Below, piece after piece: positions 22,801-30,263 of a stretch of 64,000 nt of DNA. The notes below the pieces were generated by a model. The model had not been told where the DNA came from. It saw only the letters and a program-made list of their open reading frames with translations, and ran no database searches. Source of the stretch: Plotosus lineatus. Its lineage: Eukaryota; Chordata; Actinopteri; Siluriformes; Plotosidae. Each line of letters opens with the position of its first letter. The first letter of the stretch is position 1. Made by a program: the position numbers and the translations under genes. The stretch spans positions 1,115,467-1,179,466 of the forward strand of contig CM045734.1 of assembly GCA_024760905.1 (NCBI GenBank). Reading direction: 5' to 3'.

Positions 22801-25800
22801 CTGGGATGCTCAGCAGTCCACACCCTGTTTAACTGTTCTTAATAAAGAAAAAGGTGGGTTTGTTATCCATCAATCATTTTCATAATATATATGTAAGTTT
22901 GAATAAAAGACCGATGGTAATGTAAAATTGTTAAAATTCCGTACGTATATTACTGTCTCACAGCTATTTATTTTCTTGTATTAATAAACTGCAGGGTATT
23001 TATTTTGCGTTAAGCCTTGAATACTATGTTTGAACTCCAAGCTTTTTTTTTAACAAACTTGAGCAACATCACAGTATTTATTTCTTCCAGTGTTGAGTTC
23101 ATTTTTCAAAGGCACCATTAAGTCACAATGAGAAAATTGAACCACGCCATAAAGTCTTCTCCAGTACATTCCGAAAAACGTTCAATAGGGTTAAGGTCAG
23201 GACTCTGGGGTGCCAATACGTACAGCTGTGTTCAAAATAATGTCAGCCAGACATCACTATCCTGATCGATCTGTGTTTTTGGTAGAAATCATGTCTCTAC
23301 AGGGTAAATAATGTACTATCAGGTTTAGTAGAGGAATAGAATCCAACAGAACCAACAGTCCTGACCCGCATGCTGCTGATTCTATGGAATTTAATCACTA
23401 ATCGAAAAGGGCGTGAAAATAATGTCAGTGTGGAGTTCAATTTGTTCATTCATTCTTTGATAAACAGGAGCCAATCATTGTCCTTATTTAAGGAAGGAAG
23501 GCGGGAAATATCTCTCTGAAATTCTGAGAAAAACGGGTTGTTCCAGACATTGTTCAGAGGAACCTTGATTAAAAAGTGGATTGGACAGGAAAACATATAA
23601 AGAAGAGCAGAGAATGTTCGGCTGCTCAGATAAAATGATCCCAAATTATTTAAAATGGCAATAAAGCCTGAAAGACGTGGAAGAAAAAACTACCATTCGA
23701 ATGGATGAAGATCCAAACAATCAGCTCCAGAAAGATCAAAGAAGGTCTAAAGTGAGCTGTGAGTCCTGTTACAATTTCCCTTCGTGTTTTGATTTGGAGT
23801 AGAATGTGTCGTGTTCTCAATGTGTATGTGTATCTGGAAATAAAAGCGATTATAAGGATTTTGAGCTTTATTTACTTTTTTCAATACGCTGATATTATTT
23901 TGAACACGACTCGATATGAAAATGATTCCCCGTGCTCCCTGAACCACTCTTTCATTATTCGAGTCTCCGAGCCGTCAGGGAAGAAAAAGTGCATTGATGT
24001 AATCACCTGCTGAATCAGTACATTCAGATCATCATCCGCTTCATTTTATTAACCACATTAATGTTGCTGAGCCTCGACCGGCCAACCGGAGCAAGGACAC
24101 CATGCTGGGTACTACTACTTACTACTTACATCTCTTCGTACTGATTGTACATAAGGCCGTAATCATGCTGGGTAATCAAGGATAAATGCTCTCCATCAAA
24201 ATATTAGAATGTACAAGCTTTTCTATTACTTATTTTTTATATTTTTATATTTATTTTTATTTATTTTTAAATTTTGACTGGGTAGTATTTTCCTATCAGT
24301 AATATAAATAAATGAATACATCTCTTTTACCACAGATGCATTTTTACATAAATTCATTCTCATGCCAGGAATTCATACGTTGTAGTTTCTGACTACATTA
24401 TTCTTAAACCACAGAACATGGAACTCCCACCTCTATTGCCTTTGGGAACGTAGACCTGTCCCAGGCTGTTGTGTCCTTCGATTCTGGGAAGACTGTGATC
24501 TATGACCTCAACACAGAGCAGAGCATCATGGTCCTTGATTCCCAGATAAAGAATGGTGAGTAACATGAACCTCTGTTTACTCGATCGGTGTTCAGAAAGA
24601 ACACATTCTAAATGAAAAAAGACGTTTTGGAAAAAAAGCATGTGTTGTGTGTTAATTTTAACATGTTTGCAATGTGCTATTCATTTCTTCACTCTTCTAT
24701 ACCTGTTTCTTGAAATCATTTAACATCTCACCCTCCAATGGCCCTTCTGAGTCTGACTCCATGAAATGGTTCTTCATGACATCTCAGGTTCTTCCTTTGT
24801 TCTGATTTAGGGACTTAAGTCAACATCTGGCTTCTTATAAGGTCAATCTCTTGTTTGAAACACAATGCAACTCGAACTCAAGACATTCCACCTGCAAAAT
24901 GATGAGTTTCAAAAAGGCTTCTCGGTGATTTTCTTTCTTTTTTTTTTCTCCAAAGAGCATCAAATAAAATCTGTCAAAAACCGTTCAGCTCATTTTATAT
25001 CCGGAACTTCTAGAAGTTCTAGAAGTAAGGGGCAGTGGTGGTCTAGTGGTATAAGGCGCCAGATCGCTGATCCAAAGGTTGGGGGTTCGAGTCCCACTCT
25101 CCACAAGGTTGTCACTGTCCCCCCAGTGCAGCTAACTGGGTTATCAAAGGCCGGCCATGTCTCTCGCTGTCTATGGTGAGAGGCATGTAAAAGAACCATT
25201 GCTGACTTTCGACAAGAGTAGGCTGCAAAGCCGTCAGCTTGTTTCCGCCCTGCGATGGCCTGGCGAGCTGTCCAGGGTGTACTCTGCCCTCGCCCTGAGT
25301 TGGCTGGGATGGGCACCAGCTTCCCTGCGACCCTAATTAGGATGAAGCGGTTACAGAAAATGAACTTCTAGAAGTTTGAGTTTGACGATTCCGCTCAGCT
25401 CCTGGCACGGATTCATGGTGAAATGTGCAGTGTGTTGTTTGTTCTGTTGGACATCTTTACAGTGCACTGTATTTTTAGTGTATCATGTGATCCTGTGTTT
25501 TTAATAATTAGACGTTGCAGGATTATATGGCTGCATTATTAACTTTATATCATTTTCGTCTTCATGTCGATATAATCTGAACTGTGCAGGATCTCAGCTG
25601 ATTAACAGCGTGGTCAGTCATCCTTCCCAACCGATCTCGATTACTGCACATGAGAACCGTACCATCTGCTTCATGGACAACAGAACGGGTATGTTTGTGT
25701 TTATGTAAACGAGTGTCTTTGCTGTTCGTTATATTGTGTGAAGCATGACAGTATAAAAACAATATGTTCTTGTTGAATGTACGAATATACTTGCAATCAT

Positions 25801-28800
25801 ATGAATCTATAAAGCTGAATAAATCTATAGCCAAAGTAAATCTTTTAATGGAAGTTTTTAAAAAAATAACCCTTCAAAATATATTACACATCAAAACAAA
25901 CAAACAATCAAAACACAAAGAACCAAATATTAAACTGTAAAGTTTTTTTTTTCTTTTTTTTACATTTTCTCTCCCTCCAATTCTTCCCTTCTTCTTCCTT
26001 TGTGCCCACGGACTGATTTACCTGCAGGGAAGGTCATTCACTCCATGGTGGCTCACCTTGACGCGGTCACCTGCTTGACTACGGACCCTAAAGGCAGTTA
26101 CCTCGTCTCCGGGAGTGAGTATTAAACACGACACACTTCATGCTTCTGCTCTGATGTTGCAGTTACTGACTTCACAGACAGTGCTGGTATGTGGATTCGC
26201 TCAACCAACATGTCGTACCACACAAACAGGAAGTGAAGCAGAATTCCCCGATGATGCAAAATCCCATGTACATGCAAATACAGAAAGCCCCCGTTATTCG
26301 TGGAGGTCATGTTCCTCCCCCACCCGCAGATCATGGAAATCAGCAAATTATTGACACGGTTTTAAAACCCTATGTATGATATTACATTCCCTAAAATATG
26401 CTTGTTAAACACATTCTAAAGCCAGTCTTACTCATTAATACAGTAATGATGCAGTAAAATGTAATAATAATTAATTAAAAACTTTTTAATTTTGTGCTGT
26501 GATAATATTTATGAATAAATAAAGCGCTTAGGCTCCGTACCAGAAGCTAGAGAAGATGCAGGGTGTTTGAGTGGTGTCATAGCGCTTCAATAATAATTAA
26601 AAACCCACGAAAAAAATGAATTCACAATTCAGCCAATCACATTGATAACTTGTGCATAAATGAAAAAAAAAGGTGTACACATCATCGGTAACCAATCAGC
26701 AGGAGGGAGAAACAAAAGCTCTCAGCCATTGGCTAAATTTGAATCACGTGCCAGTAATGTTGTAATGCTGCGTATGTATAATTTGCCAGGGATGCTGCTA
26801 ATTCAGTGCTTCTCAAATAGTGGGTCGTGGTGTGATGCCAGGGGGACCAAGTATGACTCTGGGGAACATGCTTTTTTTTGCCATACTGTACTAGAATTAA
26901 GTGTTTTTTTTAATTATTTAATGGTTTTTTTATTTTATTTTTAATGTTAATAAAGGTACAATATTATGCAAAGATGTATTCAGAACAATTTTTATAGACA
27001 AATACAGTAGGCCCTTGACATTCGCGGGGTATAGTACCTAAGTACAGTACCTAAGTTAATTCTGAGAATGTTTGTGCGTGAGATTTTATGTTCTGTAGCA
27101 TGTTTAACAAATGATACCAGAAGGATAAACTTTATTACGCTTCATGTCCTTTTACATTGACCTTGGAGTGACGTCTTGGAGTGACGTGTCCAAGATGGTG
27201 CTGCCTAGAGTGCAACGTCGCGGAGTTCTCAGAGACAAATTGTTTTTGTTCGTTTTAATTTGTTTTATTTGTTTGTTCATATTTTGCACTATGCTCGTCT
27301 ATGATCGGTCGACCCTACTACAGCTATGAGTAGCTTCAGCTTCGGGCAACTAAGCACGCCTATCGTGAGCTGCGCTGCTATGCTGTGGTATGGGAGCCCA
27401 ATGCTAACAATAAGCCCAGGCGGAGTTCTCAGATTCTCTGGCGTTTGGTTAGCACTTCCGGCCATACTGCTTTAAAATGTTCAGTCCCTGCGAAACAAGA
27501 TGGACGAGCTTCATGCTCAGATTGCAGCGCAGAGGGGTCTACAGGACTGTGTTTCTATGAAACATGGCTCGAGGAGAGTACACCCAATAAGATGAGGAAA
27601 CAACACAACAAACAAAACAAATTAAAACGAACAATAGCATGTTAACTCTGCTAATAGCATGCTAGCTCGGCTAATAGCATGCTAACTCTGCTAATAGCAT
27701 GTTAGCTCTGCTAATGGCATGTTCGCCCGCTAATAGCATGTTAGCTCTGCTTAGTTATACACGCCCGAAGATACTCCGATCTTGTTGCTGTAGTAGAGTC
27801 GACCGGTTGTAGATGAGCATAGTGCAAAACATGAACAAATAAAACGAACAAAGAAACAATTTGAGTCCGACAACTCCGCGACGTCACCCTCTGGGCAGCG
27901 CCATCTTGGAGACGTCACTCCAACTTCAATGTAAAAGGACATGAAGAGTACTGTAATAACGTTTTTCCTTTTGGTATCGTTTGTTAAGCATGCTACAGAA
28001 CATAAAATCTCACGCATAAACATGAACTTAGGTACTGTACTGGAATAATAATTGAAAAAGATTTTAATACAACAGTTCAGAGAAAACCATCGTTTCTCAG
28101 GAGAAAGTCTTATTTCTTCAGAAGAGACATCCAGCGTTTTCTATCGCTTAGCCAGCGTAGACGTACAACGTTTCAGTGGTATCATGGAGCTTAACTGGTA
28201 ATTAAAACATACAATAAAGAGGCTCATTGACAACTTGTGTGTGAATGAGGGAAAATGGGCGGGACATCAGCTCAACCAATCAGGAGAAAGGAAGGCAGCC
28301 ATTGGCTGAATTTGAATCACGTGCCGGCTGCTCGGCAGTCAGCGAATACTCAAACCGTGGGTGCAAAACCGCGAATAGTCAAGGGCCTACTGTAATACTA
28401 TTTATAGTCGTGCTGGGGGGGGGGGGGGGGTGTAATGTTTTTTTTTTCTTCCTAGAGGGGGCATCACAGAAAATAATCGAGAAGCACTGCGCACAAAAAA
28501 ATCCGTGAGTATGCTGGGCTTCGAACGGTGACCAACAAATGGACGGGGGCTTCCTGTAGTGACCCATTTTCCTAAACGCCACCGAGTTGAAAGCGCAAGT
28601 TGGCCTGATTACCTGATCTGTAAATATTCCTCCTCAAGGGTTCATCAGATCCATATCTACTTTGGGACGATGGTATGATGGGAAAATGTCCATGATGTTA
28701 AATTGCGAAAGGAACGTTACACTCGTACCCTGCGATGGCCTGGCGAGCTGTCCAGGGTGTAGTCTGACCTCGCCAAGCATTGGCTGAGATGGGCACCAGC

Positions 28801-30149
28801 CGCCCCGCGACCGTAATTAGGATTAAGCGGCTCAGAAAATGAATGAATAAATGGTACACTCTTAAACTGGGATGCCATGCAACGCCCTGGAGTAGGAAGA
28901 CAGTAGCAAAATTTTAGTTTGGATACTGTAGGTTCACTGATCACAGTGTTCACAGTGATGGTCTAATGGTTAAGGTGCAGGATCGCTGATCCTAAGGTTA
29001 GGGGTTCGAGTCCCCACAGGGTTGTCACTGTCCCCCCAGTGTGGCTAACTGGGTTATCAAAGGTGGGCCATGTCTCTCACTGTCTATGGAGAGAGGTTGA
29101 TGTAAAAGAAGCATTGCTGACTTTCATAAAGAGGAACTGCAAAGCCGTCAGCGTGTTTCTGTCCCTTGCTAAAGGGTTGTGACAAGAAGGGCATCCGACG
29201 TAAAAATGCATGCCAAATCAAATGTGCGAATCAGATGATTCGCTGTGGCGACTCCCAAGAAAGGGAAAAAGCAGAAAGGAAAAGAAGAAGACTGTAGGTT
29301 CCCTGATGAGGCAGAAGAAAAAGTACAAGACATTAATATTTCATTGTCATAGTGCCTGACAACAGGAAGTATTTTAAGTAATACTTAAGTTTAATACTTT
29401 AAGTAATCATCATATGATTGACAAACTTTGTCATCATGATAATCCAAAAACAAACAGATTGTTACTGTGTAAATAATGTTAGCATCACAATATGAGCAGC
29501 TACTGTGTCATGCCACAGGGGAAAAAAGTGCGAAATAACCCATCCATATCACAAAATGTAAAGTTATCTACACGTGCATTTAATAATTAATTGTTGTTGC
29601 TTTTAGATGATTTTGTTTGAGTGCCACATCTTAGTGGCGTTTGTGACTGTGCTGTGATGGCAGTACTGCTTGCACAAACATGTTGTTGTTGTTTTCCTTT
29701 TTACTACTTCTTTGCATTTTTGTGGTACAAGCTATACGTAAATACACACTTCAGGAGTGCTGCATATCAGTGTCCGGCCAAATATTCAACCCAGCTGTGA
29801 CTCTGGGGCTCAACAGTGCCCTCTTATGGCTGGTTGGATAACTTAAAAAGTGCTGCCGGTAGTTATTATTTTGAATAACTAAAAAGAATAAGCTTCTGAT
29901 ACCTTTCCATCATGTAAATTTCTCTGTGATATAAACCCATTTTCATCTGTAACAGAAACACTCTCCGTCTTTACCTCAGGTCACGACTGCTCAGTTCGCT
30001 TGTGGATGTTGGATAATCGCACGTGCGTGCAGGAGATCACAGCCCATCGGAAGAAGCACGATGAAGCTATCCATGACGTGGCGTTCCACCCGTCACAGCC
30101 CCTCATCGCCAGTGCAGGAGCAGATTCCCTCGCAAAGATCTTTATATGA
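3322..30149 (+). CDS. STRN4: Striatin-4 (zinedin), 3' half: nine coding exons to the stop codon
   Basis: Nine exons join in frame: 3322-3434, 5653-5828, 8407-8454, 8589-8710, 22686-22853, 24415-24555, 25590-25688, 26028-26114 and 29980-30149 (stop TGA 30147-30149). All internal borders are AG/GT and the phases agree. The product is the end of the linker region (GELADLTVAND) followed by the C-terminal WD40 propeller, ending IASAGADSLAKIFI. Striatins are B'''-type regulatory subunits of PP2A and the scaffold of the STRIPAK kinase-phosphatase complex in the cytoplasm and at membranes. STRN4 is preferred over STRN or STRN3 from residue choice in the propeller (LASCSADGTVRIWD, MVAHLDAVTCL, RTCVQEITAHRKKH) and from the PRKD gene just downstream, as in human STRN4-PRKD2. 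The N-terminal caveolin-binding, coiled-coil and calmodulin-binding parts must lie 5' of the window. Exons look intact, with no stop or frameshift. Confidence 0.93.
3658..3795 (-). repeat. Possible SINE fragment (fish SINE with GGTTTCCTCC core)
   Basis: The motif TTGGACTGTGGGAGGAAACT and GGAGGAAACCCACACAAG is, in reverse, the core seen in several fish SINEs. A related stretch lies at 42105-42290. Only a fragment is present. Confidence 0.45.
3944..4195 (+). mobile_element. tRNA-derived SINE, 5'-truncated
   Basis: Contains the shared SINE body (CTGGGATATCAGAGGCCGGG, AAGAACCATTGTTGACTTTC) and the common 3' tail CTGCGATGGCCTGGTGAGC to CCCTAATTAGGATTAAGCGG. The tRNA-like head is missing. Full copies of this family lie at 25028, 40113, 44021 and 46232. 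Confidence 0.85.
4200..5652. other. STRN4 intron, no gene found
   Basis: Non-coding intron with an (ATT)n microsatellite at 5111-5163 and poly-T runs near 5490-5550. Short open frames here show no family resemblance. Confidence 0.5.
5111..5163. repeat. (ATT)n microsatellite
   Basis: About 17 trinucleotide units. Confidence 0.95.
5653..5828 (+). CDS. STRN4: STRN4 coding exon, WD repeat 1
   Basis: Acceptor TTCCTCAG ends at 5652; donor GTGAGT starts at 5829, leaving phase 2. The exon encodes QQEGQDEFKKTWNPRF, then TLRSHFDAIRSLTFHP and LLTASEDGTLKLWNL, a classic GH/WD blade. The split AA/G lysine codon is completed by the exon at 8407. Confidence 0.95.
6113..6160. repeat. (TC)n microsatellite
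   Basis: About 24 TC units inside a STRN4 intron. Confidence 0.95.
6317..6642. mobile_element. Tigger-like terminal fragment
   Basis: It starts TACAGACGTTCCCCGACTTA followed by GGTTCCGGACAGCCGAACG, a pogo/Tigger-style end. It runs into AT-rich sequence and is then interrupted by another Tigger-like element at 6645. I see no matching right end. Confidence 0.5.
6645..7363 (-). mobile_element. Tigger/pogo-like element with transposase remnant
   Basis: Bounded by TA at 6643-6644 and 7364-7365. Ends are CAGTGATACCTCAGCTCACG and, in reverse, CAGGAAAACCTCCGCTGACG. The minus strand keeps the N-terminal part of a CENP-B/Tigger-type transposase (about 6926-7150): MGPKKNPRQAEIIEKHERGV then LASQYQYAKSTIATILKNKE, the helix-turn-helix DNA-binding segment. 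The DDE catalytic part is absent, so this is an internally deleted copy. Confidence 0.82.
7913..8185 (+). mobile_element. Rex3 LINE, 3' end fragment
   Basis: Translates to the Rex3 C-terminus: LLLHIERSQLRWLGNLVRML, then a PRGLPRTHWTEHV-like stretch and CLGCCPRDDGD, ending in GATGATGGTGAT. Frameshifts break it. Rex3 belongs to the RTE clade of LINEs. Other pieces lie at 8838, 35080 and 50232. Confidence 0.82.
8407..8454 (+). CDS. STRN4: STRN4 48-bp micro-exon
   Basis: A short exon encoding (K)SAALDVEPIYTFRGH(R). Its acceptor is TGTGTACAG and its donor GTGAGT begins at 8455. The peptide matches the conserved striatin segment ALDVEPIYTFRAH between blades 1 and 2. The following intron is only 134 bp and is mostly a GT repeat. 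Confidence 0.93.
8531..8586. repeat. (GT)28 microsatellite directly before a splice acceptor
   Basis: It fills most of the 134-bp intron 8455-8588 and is followed by AG (8587-8588) and the STRN4 exon. A candidate branch site, ACTAAAT, lies near 8502. Confidence 0.95.
8589..8710 (+). CDS. STRN4: STRN4 coding exon, WD repeat 2
   Basis: The exon encodes GAVLSLVMGEEGKSCYSGG, then LDGSIRCWKSPDLNVDPYDSY. The acceptor is a bare TAG at 8586-8588 directly after a (GT)n run, with no polypyrimidine tract. The donor is GGTAAAT with the cut after 8710. The reading frame continues to the exon at 22686 (split aspartate codon, G/AC). Confidence 0.93.
8838..10912 (+). mobile_element. Rex3 LINE, decayed
   Basis: Fragments of one degraded Rex3 copy: endonuclease pieces (ELVCEVKRYRLDIVGLTSTHS-like near 9100; VLEDFNAHVGTN near 9440, containing the DFNAH motif), reverse transcriptase (LDWKTGVVVPHFKKGDQ near 9975; SSYRGITLLSLLGKVYVGVL; EKEQCGF-like), then the C-terminal IERSQLTWLGHLVRTPPERL near 10610. 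WxTGVVVP and NYRGITLLSLPGK are Rex3 hallmarks. Frameshifts and stops are frequent, and the catalytic FADD region is missing. A G16-17 run sits at 10737-10752. It lies in the 14 kb STRN4 intron. Confidence 0.85.
10913..12297. other. STRN4 intron, AT-rich, no gene found
   Basis: AT-rich non-coding DNA. A 97-codon open frame at 11770-12063 shows no recognisable domain. Around 12078 the sequence TTAACCCTCAAGCGACC could be a piggyBac-like end at a TTAA target, but no partner end was found. Confidence 0.45.
12386..15497 (-). mobile_element. RTE-clade LINE, nearly complete but broken
   Basis: A 3.1 kb minus-strand copy with a 9-bp target-site duplication TTCCCCATT at 12377-12385 and 15498-15506. 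Reading 5' to 3' on the minus strand: a 5' region with AAGGGCATCCGGCG; endonuclease C-terminal part near 15106-14813 (VVSTYAPQAGCEREEKERFW); then reverse transcriptase over 14497-13094 with GKAVGPDDIPVEVW, NYRGIKLMSHTMKLWERIV, CAFVDLEKAYDRM and the catalytic FADD (MMFADDIVICSES); then the C-terminal region (12980-12408: EDFKYLGSTIQSNGECGKEV, RLRWFGHVQRRD). Motif SHTMKLWER marks the RTE clade. A TAG just after ...QENLER (about 13091) and several frameshifts disable it. Confidence 0.93.
15640..16165. repeat. Long inverted repeat with microsatellite arms
   Basis: The left arm (GGGAGGGGCGTGGCT-like near 15690-15725, GATTCCATTTAATCACGGGC, AGCAGCGCTCTTCCC) is matched in reverse by AAGAGCGCTGCTAG, GATTAAATGGAATCAGG and CCCTCTCCAATGCG up to about 16165. 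The inner arms are (TC)n and (CA)n on the left against (GT)n and (GA)n on the right, around 15800-16012. Confidence 0.85.
16169..17072. repeat. 452-bp tandem duplication
   Basis: Two adjacent copies, 16169-16620 and 16621-17072, start AGCATAAGAACAATAAAGAT and differ at only a few positions (for example GGGACATAGG against GGGCATAGG, TTTCTGCC against TTTCAGCC). Each carries the Tigger C-terminal coding tail and the motif GTGGGGCCTTGGAATCCGAA. Confidence 0.93.
17986..18038. repeat. (GT)n microsatellite
   Basis: About 26 units inside the large Tigger-like element; (GA)n at 18153-18188 and (CA)n at 18284-18315 follow. Confidence 0.93.
18745..18811. repeat. (GT)n microsatellite
   Basis: A long run of GT, interrupted only at its 5' edge by GTATGTAT, immediately right of the Tigger-like element end. 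Confidence 0.95.
18812..19483. other. STRN4 intron, no gene found
   Basis: Non-coding sequence between repeats; no domain or RNA gene recognised. Confidence 0.45.
19484..20371. mobile_element. Tigger-like MITE (family C)
   Basis: The left end TGCAGTCGGCCCCCAATTTA and the right end AAATTGGGGGCCGACGA are inverted and sit at TA dinucleotides. The interior holds a direct repeat with a period of 227 bp (19671 and 19898: TTTAGTTTTTAGTTTA, then GAGCTCATCTGG), separated by a (GA)n run at 19859-19886. No coding capacity. Confidence 0.78.
20374..21371 (+). mobile_element. Tc1-like element, 3'-truncated transposase pseudogene
   Basis: Starts after TA (20372-20373) with CACTGGTCCTTTTCAAAAAA and shares over 200 bp of left terminal region with the copy at 30494. 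The transposase begins at ATG 20705 (MGKTVNLTAVQKANIDTLKQ, then EGKTQKEISERIGCSQSAVT, the paired-like helix-turn-helix), is frameshifted, and resumes as WSKVLFSDESKFCMSFGNQG with the first catalytic Asp and FQHDL with the second. The copy ends at about 21371, before the catalytic Glu, where it meets a different Tc1-like remnant. Confidence 0.9.
21540..22400 (+). mobile_element. Second, different Tc1-like transposase remnant
   Basis: Broken reading frames encode Tc1-family segments: KFARENVDKDQVFWDNVQ (near 21840), then ASTCGTICKKFKPNLN-like and RTLQHDNDPKHKLETKKWRV with LEWPGLSPDLNPIGMLWGDL (near 22100-22225). DNDPKH and SPDLNPI-LW are the second and third catalytic blocks; the expected Glu of NPIE is Gly here. 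It is not the family of the preceding element. Ends are uncertain. Confidence 0.8.
22686..22853 (+). CDS. STRN4: STRN4 coding exon, WD repeat 3
   Basis: Acceptor TTTCATACAG ends at 22685; donor GTGGGT starts at 22854. The exon encodes QGVESAVLLGHQDSVWDLAY, then SSDLKRLASCSADGTVRIWD and AQQSTPCLTVLNKEK. This is the best conserved WD blade in the window and the SCSADGTVRIWD motif points to STRN4. The intron before it is about 14 kb of repeats. Confidence 0.96.
22854..23222. other. STRN4 intron, no feature found
   Basis: AT-rich intron sequence with no recognisable gene or repeat. Confidence 0.4.
23223..23914. mobile_element. Non-autonomous Tc1/mariner-like element
   Basis: The left end CAGCTGTGTTCAAAATAATG after TA and, in reverse at about 23889-23912, GTGTTCAAAATAATATCAGC, form terminal inverted repeats. 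A short stretch near 23653-23760 resembles a Tc1 transposase N-terminus, but no frame survives. Confidence 0.65.
23915..24414. other. STRN4 intron, no feature found
   Basis: AT-rich, with TTTATTTTTA-type runs near 24230-24270; no gene. Confidence 0.4.
24415..24555 (+). CDS. STRN4: STRN4 coding exon, WD repeat 4
   Basis: Acceptor AACCACAG ends at 24414; donor GTGAGT starts at 24556. The exon encodes EHGTPTSIAFGNVDLSQAVV, SFDSGKTVIYDLNTEQS and IMVLDSQIKN, matching the striatin blade with EHGVPTS and the DTVLYDME-like strand. Confidence 0.94.
25028..25363 (+). mobile_element. Full-length tRNA-derived SINE
   Basis: The head GGGGCAGTGGTGGTCTAGTG with GGTTCGAGTCCC at 25084-25095 gives A- and B-box-like pol III promoter sequences. 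The body (CTGGGTTATCAAAGGCCGGC) and tail (CTGCGATGGCCTGGCGAGC to CCCTAATTAGGATGAAGCGG) are shared with the other copies. Flanks carry a short duplication around TTCTAGAAGT. It lies in a STRN4 intron, sense to the gene. Confidence 0.9.
25590..25688 (+). CDS. STRN4: STRN4 coding exon, WD repeat 5
   Basis: Acceptor ACTGTGCAG ends at 25589; donor GTATGT starts at 25689. The exon encodes GSQLINSVVSHPSQPISITA and HENRTICFMDNRTG, equivalent to INQVVSHPNQP...DNRTGK in striatins. Confidence 0.94.
26028..26114 (+). CDS. STRN4: STRN4 coding exon, WD repeat 6
   Basis: Acceptor TTTACCTGCAG ends at 26027; donor GTGAGT starts at 26115. The exon encodes GKVIHSMVAHLDAVTCLTTD and PKGSYLVSG. An AT- and T-rich stretch from about 25860 to 26020 supplies the upstream polypyrimidine sequence. 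Confidence 0.95.
26281..26775. mobile_element. Tigger-like element (family A), right end lost
   Basis: Starts CAGAAAGCCCCCGTTATTCG after TA (26279-26280). The interior matches 1790-2240 closely (TTTTAAAACCCTATGTATGA; TCAGCCATTGGCTAAATT). The right terminus has degraded. Confidence 0.72.
27005..28392. mobile_element. Fold-back Tigger-like element (family A) with captured sequence
   Basis: Termini CAGTAGGCCCTTGACATTCG and GAATAGTCAAGGGCCTACTG are inverted and flanked by TA. Inside, about 280 bp near 27040-27330 (GTGAGATTTTATGTTCTGTA, CAACGTCGCGGAGTTCTC) is repeated inverted at about 27765-28035. Between the arms lie a stretch like a LINE endonuclease (LRNKMDELHAQIAAQRG, 27483-27560) and a 20-bp minisatellite. 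The right part (28210-28340) repeats family-A interior sequence. A G18 run lies at about 28414, just outside. Confidence 0.72.
27632..27750. repeat. 20-bp minisatellite
   Basis: About six units of CTAATAGCATGTTAGCTCTG with small differences, in the loop of the fold-back element. Confidence 0.92.
28729..28850 (+). mobile_element. SINE 3' tail fragment
   Basis: Only the common tail is present: CCTGCGATGGCCTGGCGAGC, GATGGGCACCAGCC, TAATTAGGATTAAGCGGCTC, then (AATG)n. Confidence 0.85.
28951..29165 (+). mobile_element. SINE head and body without its normal tail
   Basis: tRNA-like head (GTGATGGTCTAATGGTTAAG; GGTTCGAGTCCC) and body (CTGGGTTATCAAAGG...CAAAGCCGTCAGCGTGTTTC) end abruptly near 29165, where RTE-derived sequence begins instead of the usual CTGCGATGGCC tail. 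Confidence 0.85.
29166..29293 (+). mobile_element. RTE-derived SINE-like element (5' and 3' ends of RTE joined)
   Basis: The left part (GACAAGAAGGGCATCCGACG, ATGCCAAATCAAATG) matches the 5' region of the RTE LINE at 15497 (reverse); the right part (GATGATTCGCTGTGGCGAC, GGAAAAAGCAGAAAGGAAAA) matches its 3' end at 12386. The 3 kb between is absent. The same junction occurs at 39990-40093. Confidence 0.82.
29294..29979. other. STRN4 last intron, no gene found
   Basis: AT-rich non-coding sequence without recognised repeats, ending in the acceptor of the last STRN4 exon. Confidence 0.5.
29980..30149 (+). CDS. STRN4: STRN4 last coding exon with stop
   Basis: Acceptor TTTACCTCAG ends at 29979. The exon encodes SHDCSVRLWMLDNRTCVQEI, TAHRKKHDEAIHDVAFHPSQ and PLIASAGADSLAKIFI, then TGA at 30147-30149. 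The C-terminus aligns with the invariant striatin ending (ASAGADALAKVFV in paralogues), with conservative changes to S, I and I. The 3' UTR starts at 30150. Confidence 0.96.
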
Positions 30150-30263
30150 TCATAACGTTACTGCCAACTCTCACCTGTCATTGGTTAGTGTAAATAGGGT
30201 TTTCCCCCCAACCAAAACATTTAACATGGAAGTTGATAAATACATCCAGGCTTTCTGGAAAAT

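Noticed and set aside
25004..25027. Heat-shock element before the SINE
   Set aside because: TTCTAGAAGTTCTAGAAG looks like alternating TTC/GAA boxes, but the 5-bp spacing fails in the third box and there is no promoter nearby.
25028..25100. tRNA gene
   Set aside because: A- and B-box-like sequences are present, but they are the head of a SINE: the same head recurs at 28951, 40113, 44021 and 47956 with the same body, and no clean cloverleaf with an acceptor stem is seen.
27632..27750. CRISPR array
   Set aside because: The 20-bp units are contiguous without unique spacers, in a vertebrate intron; it is a minisatellite.
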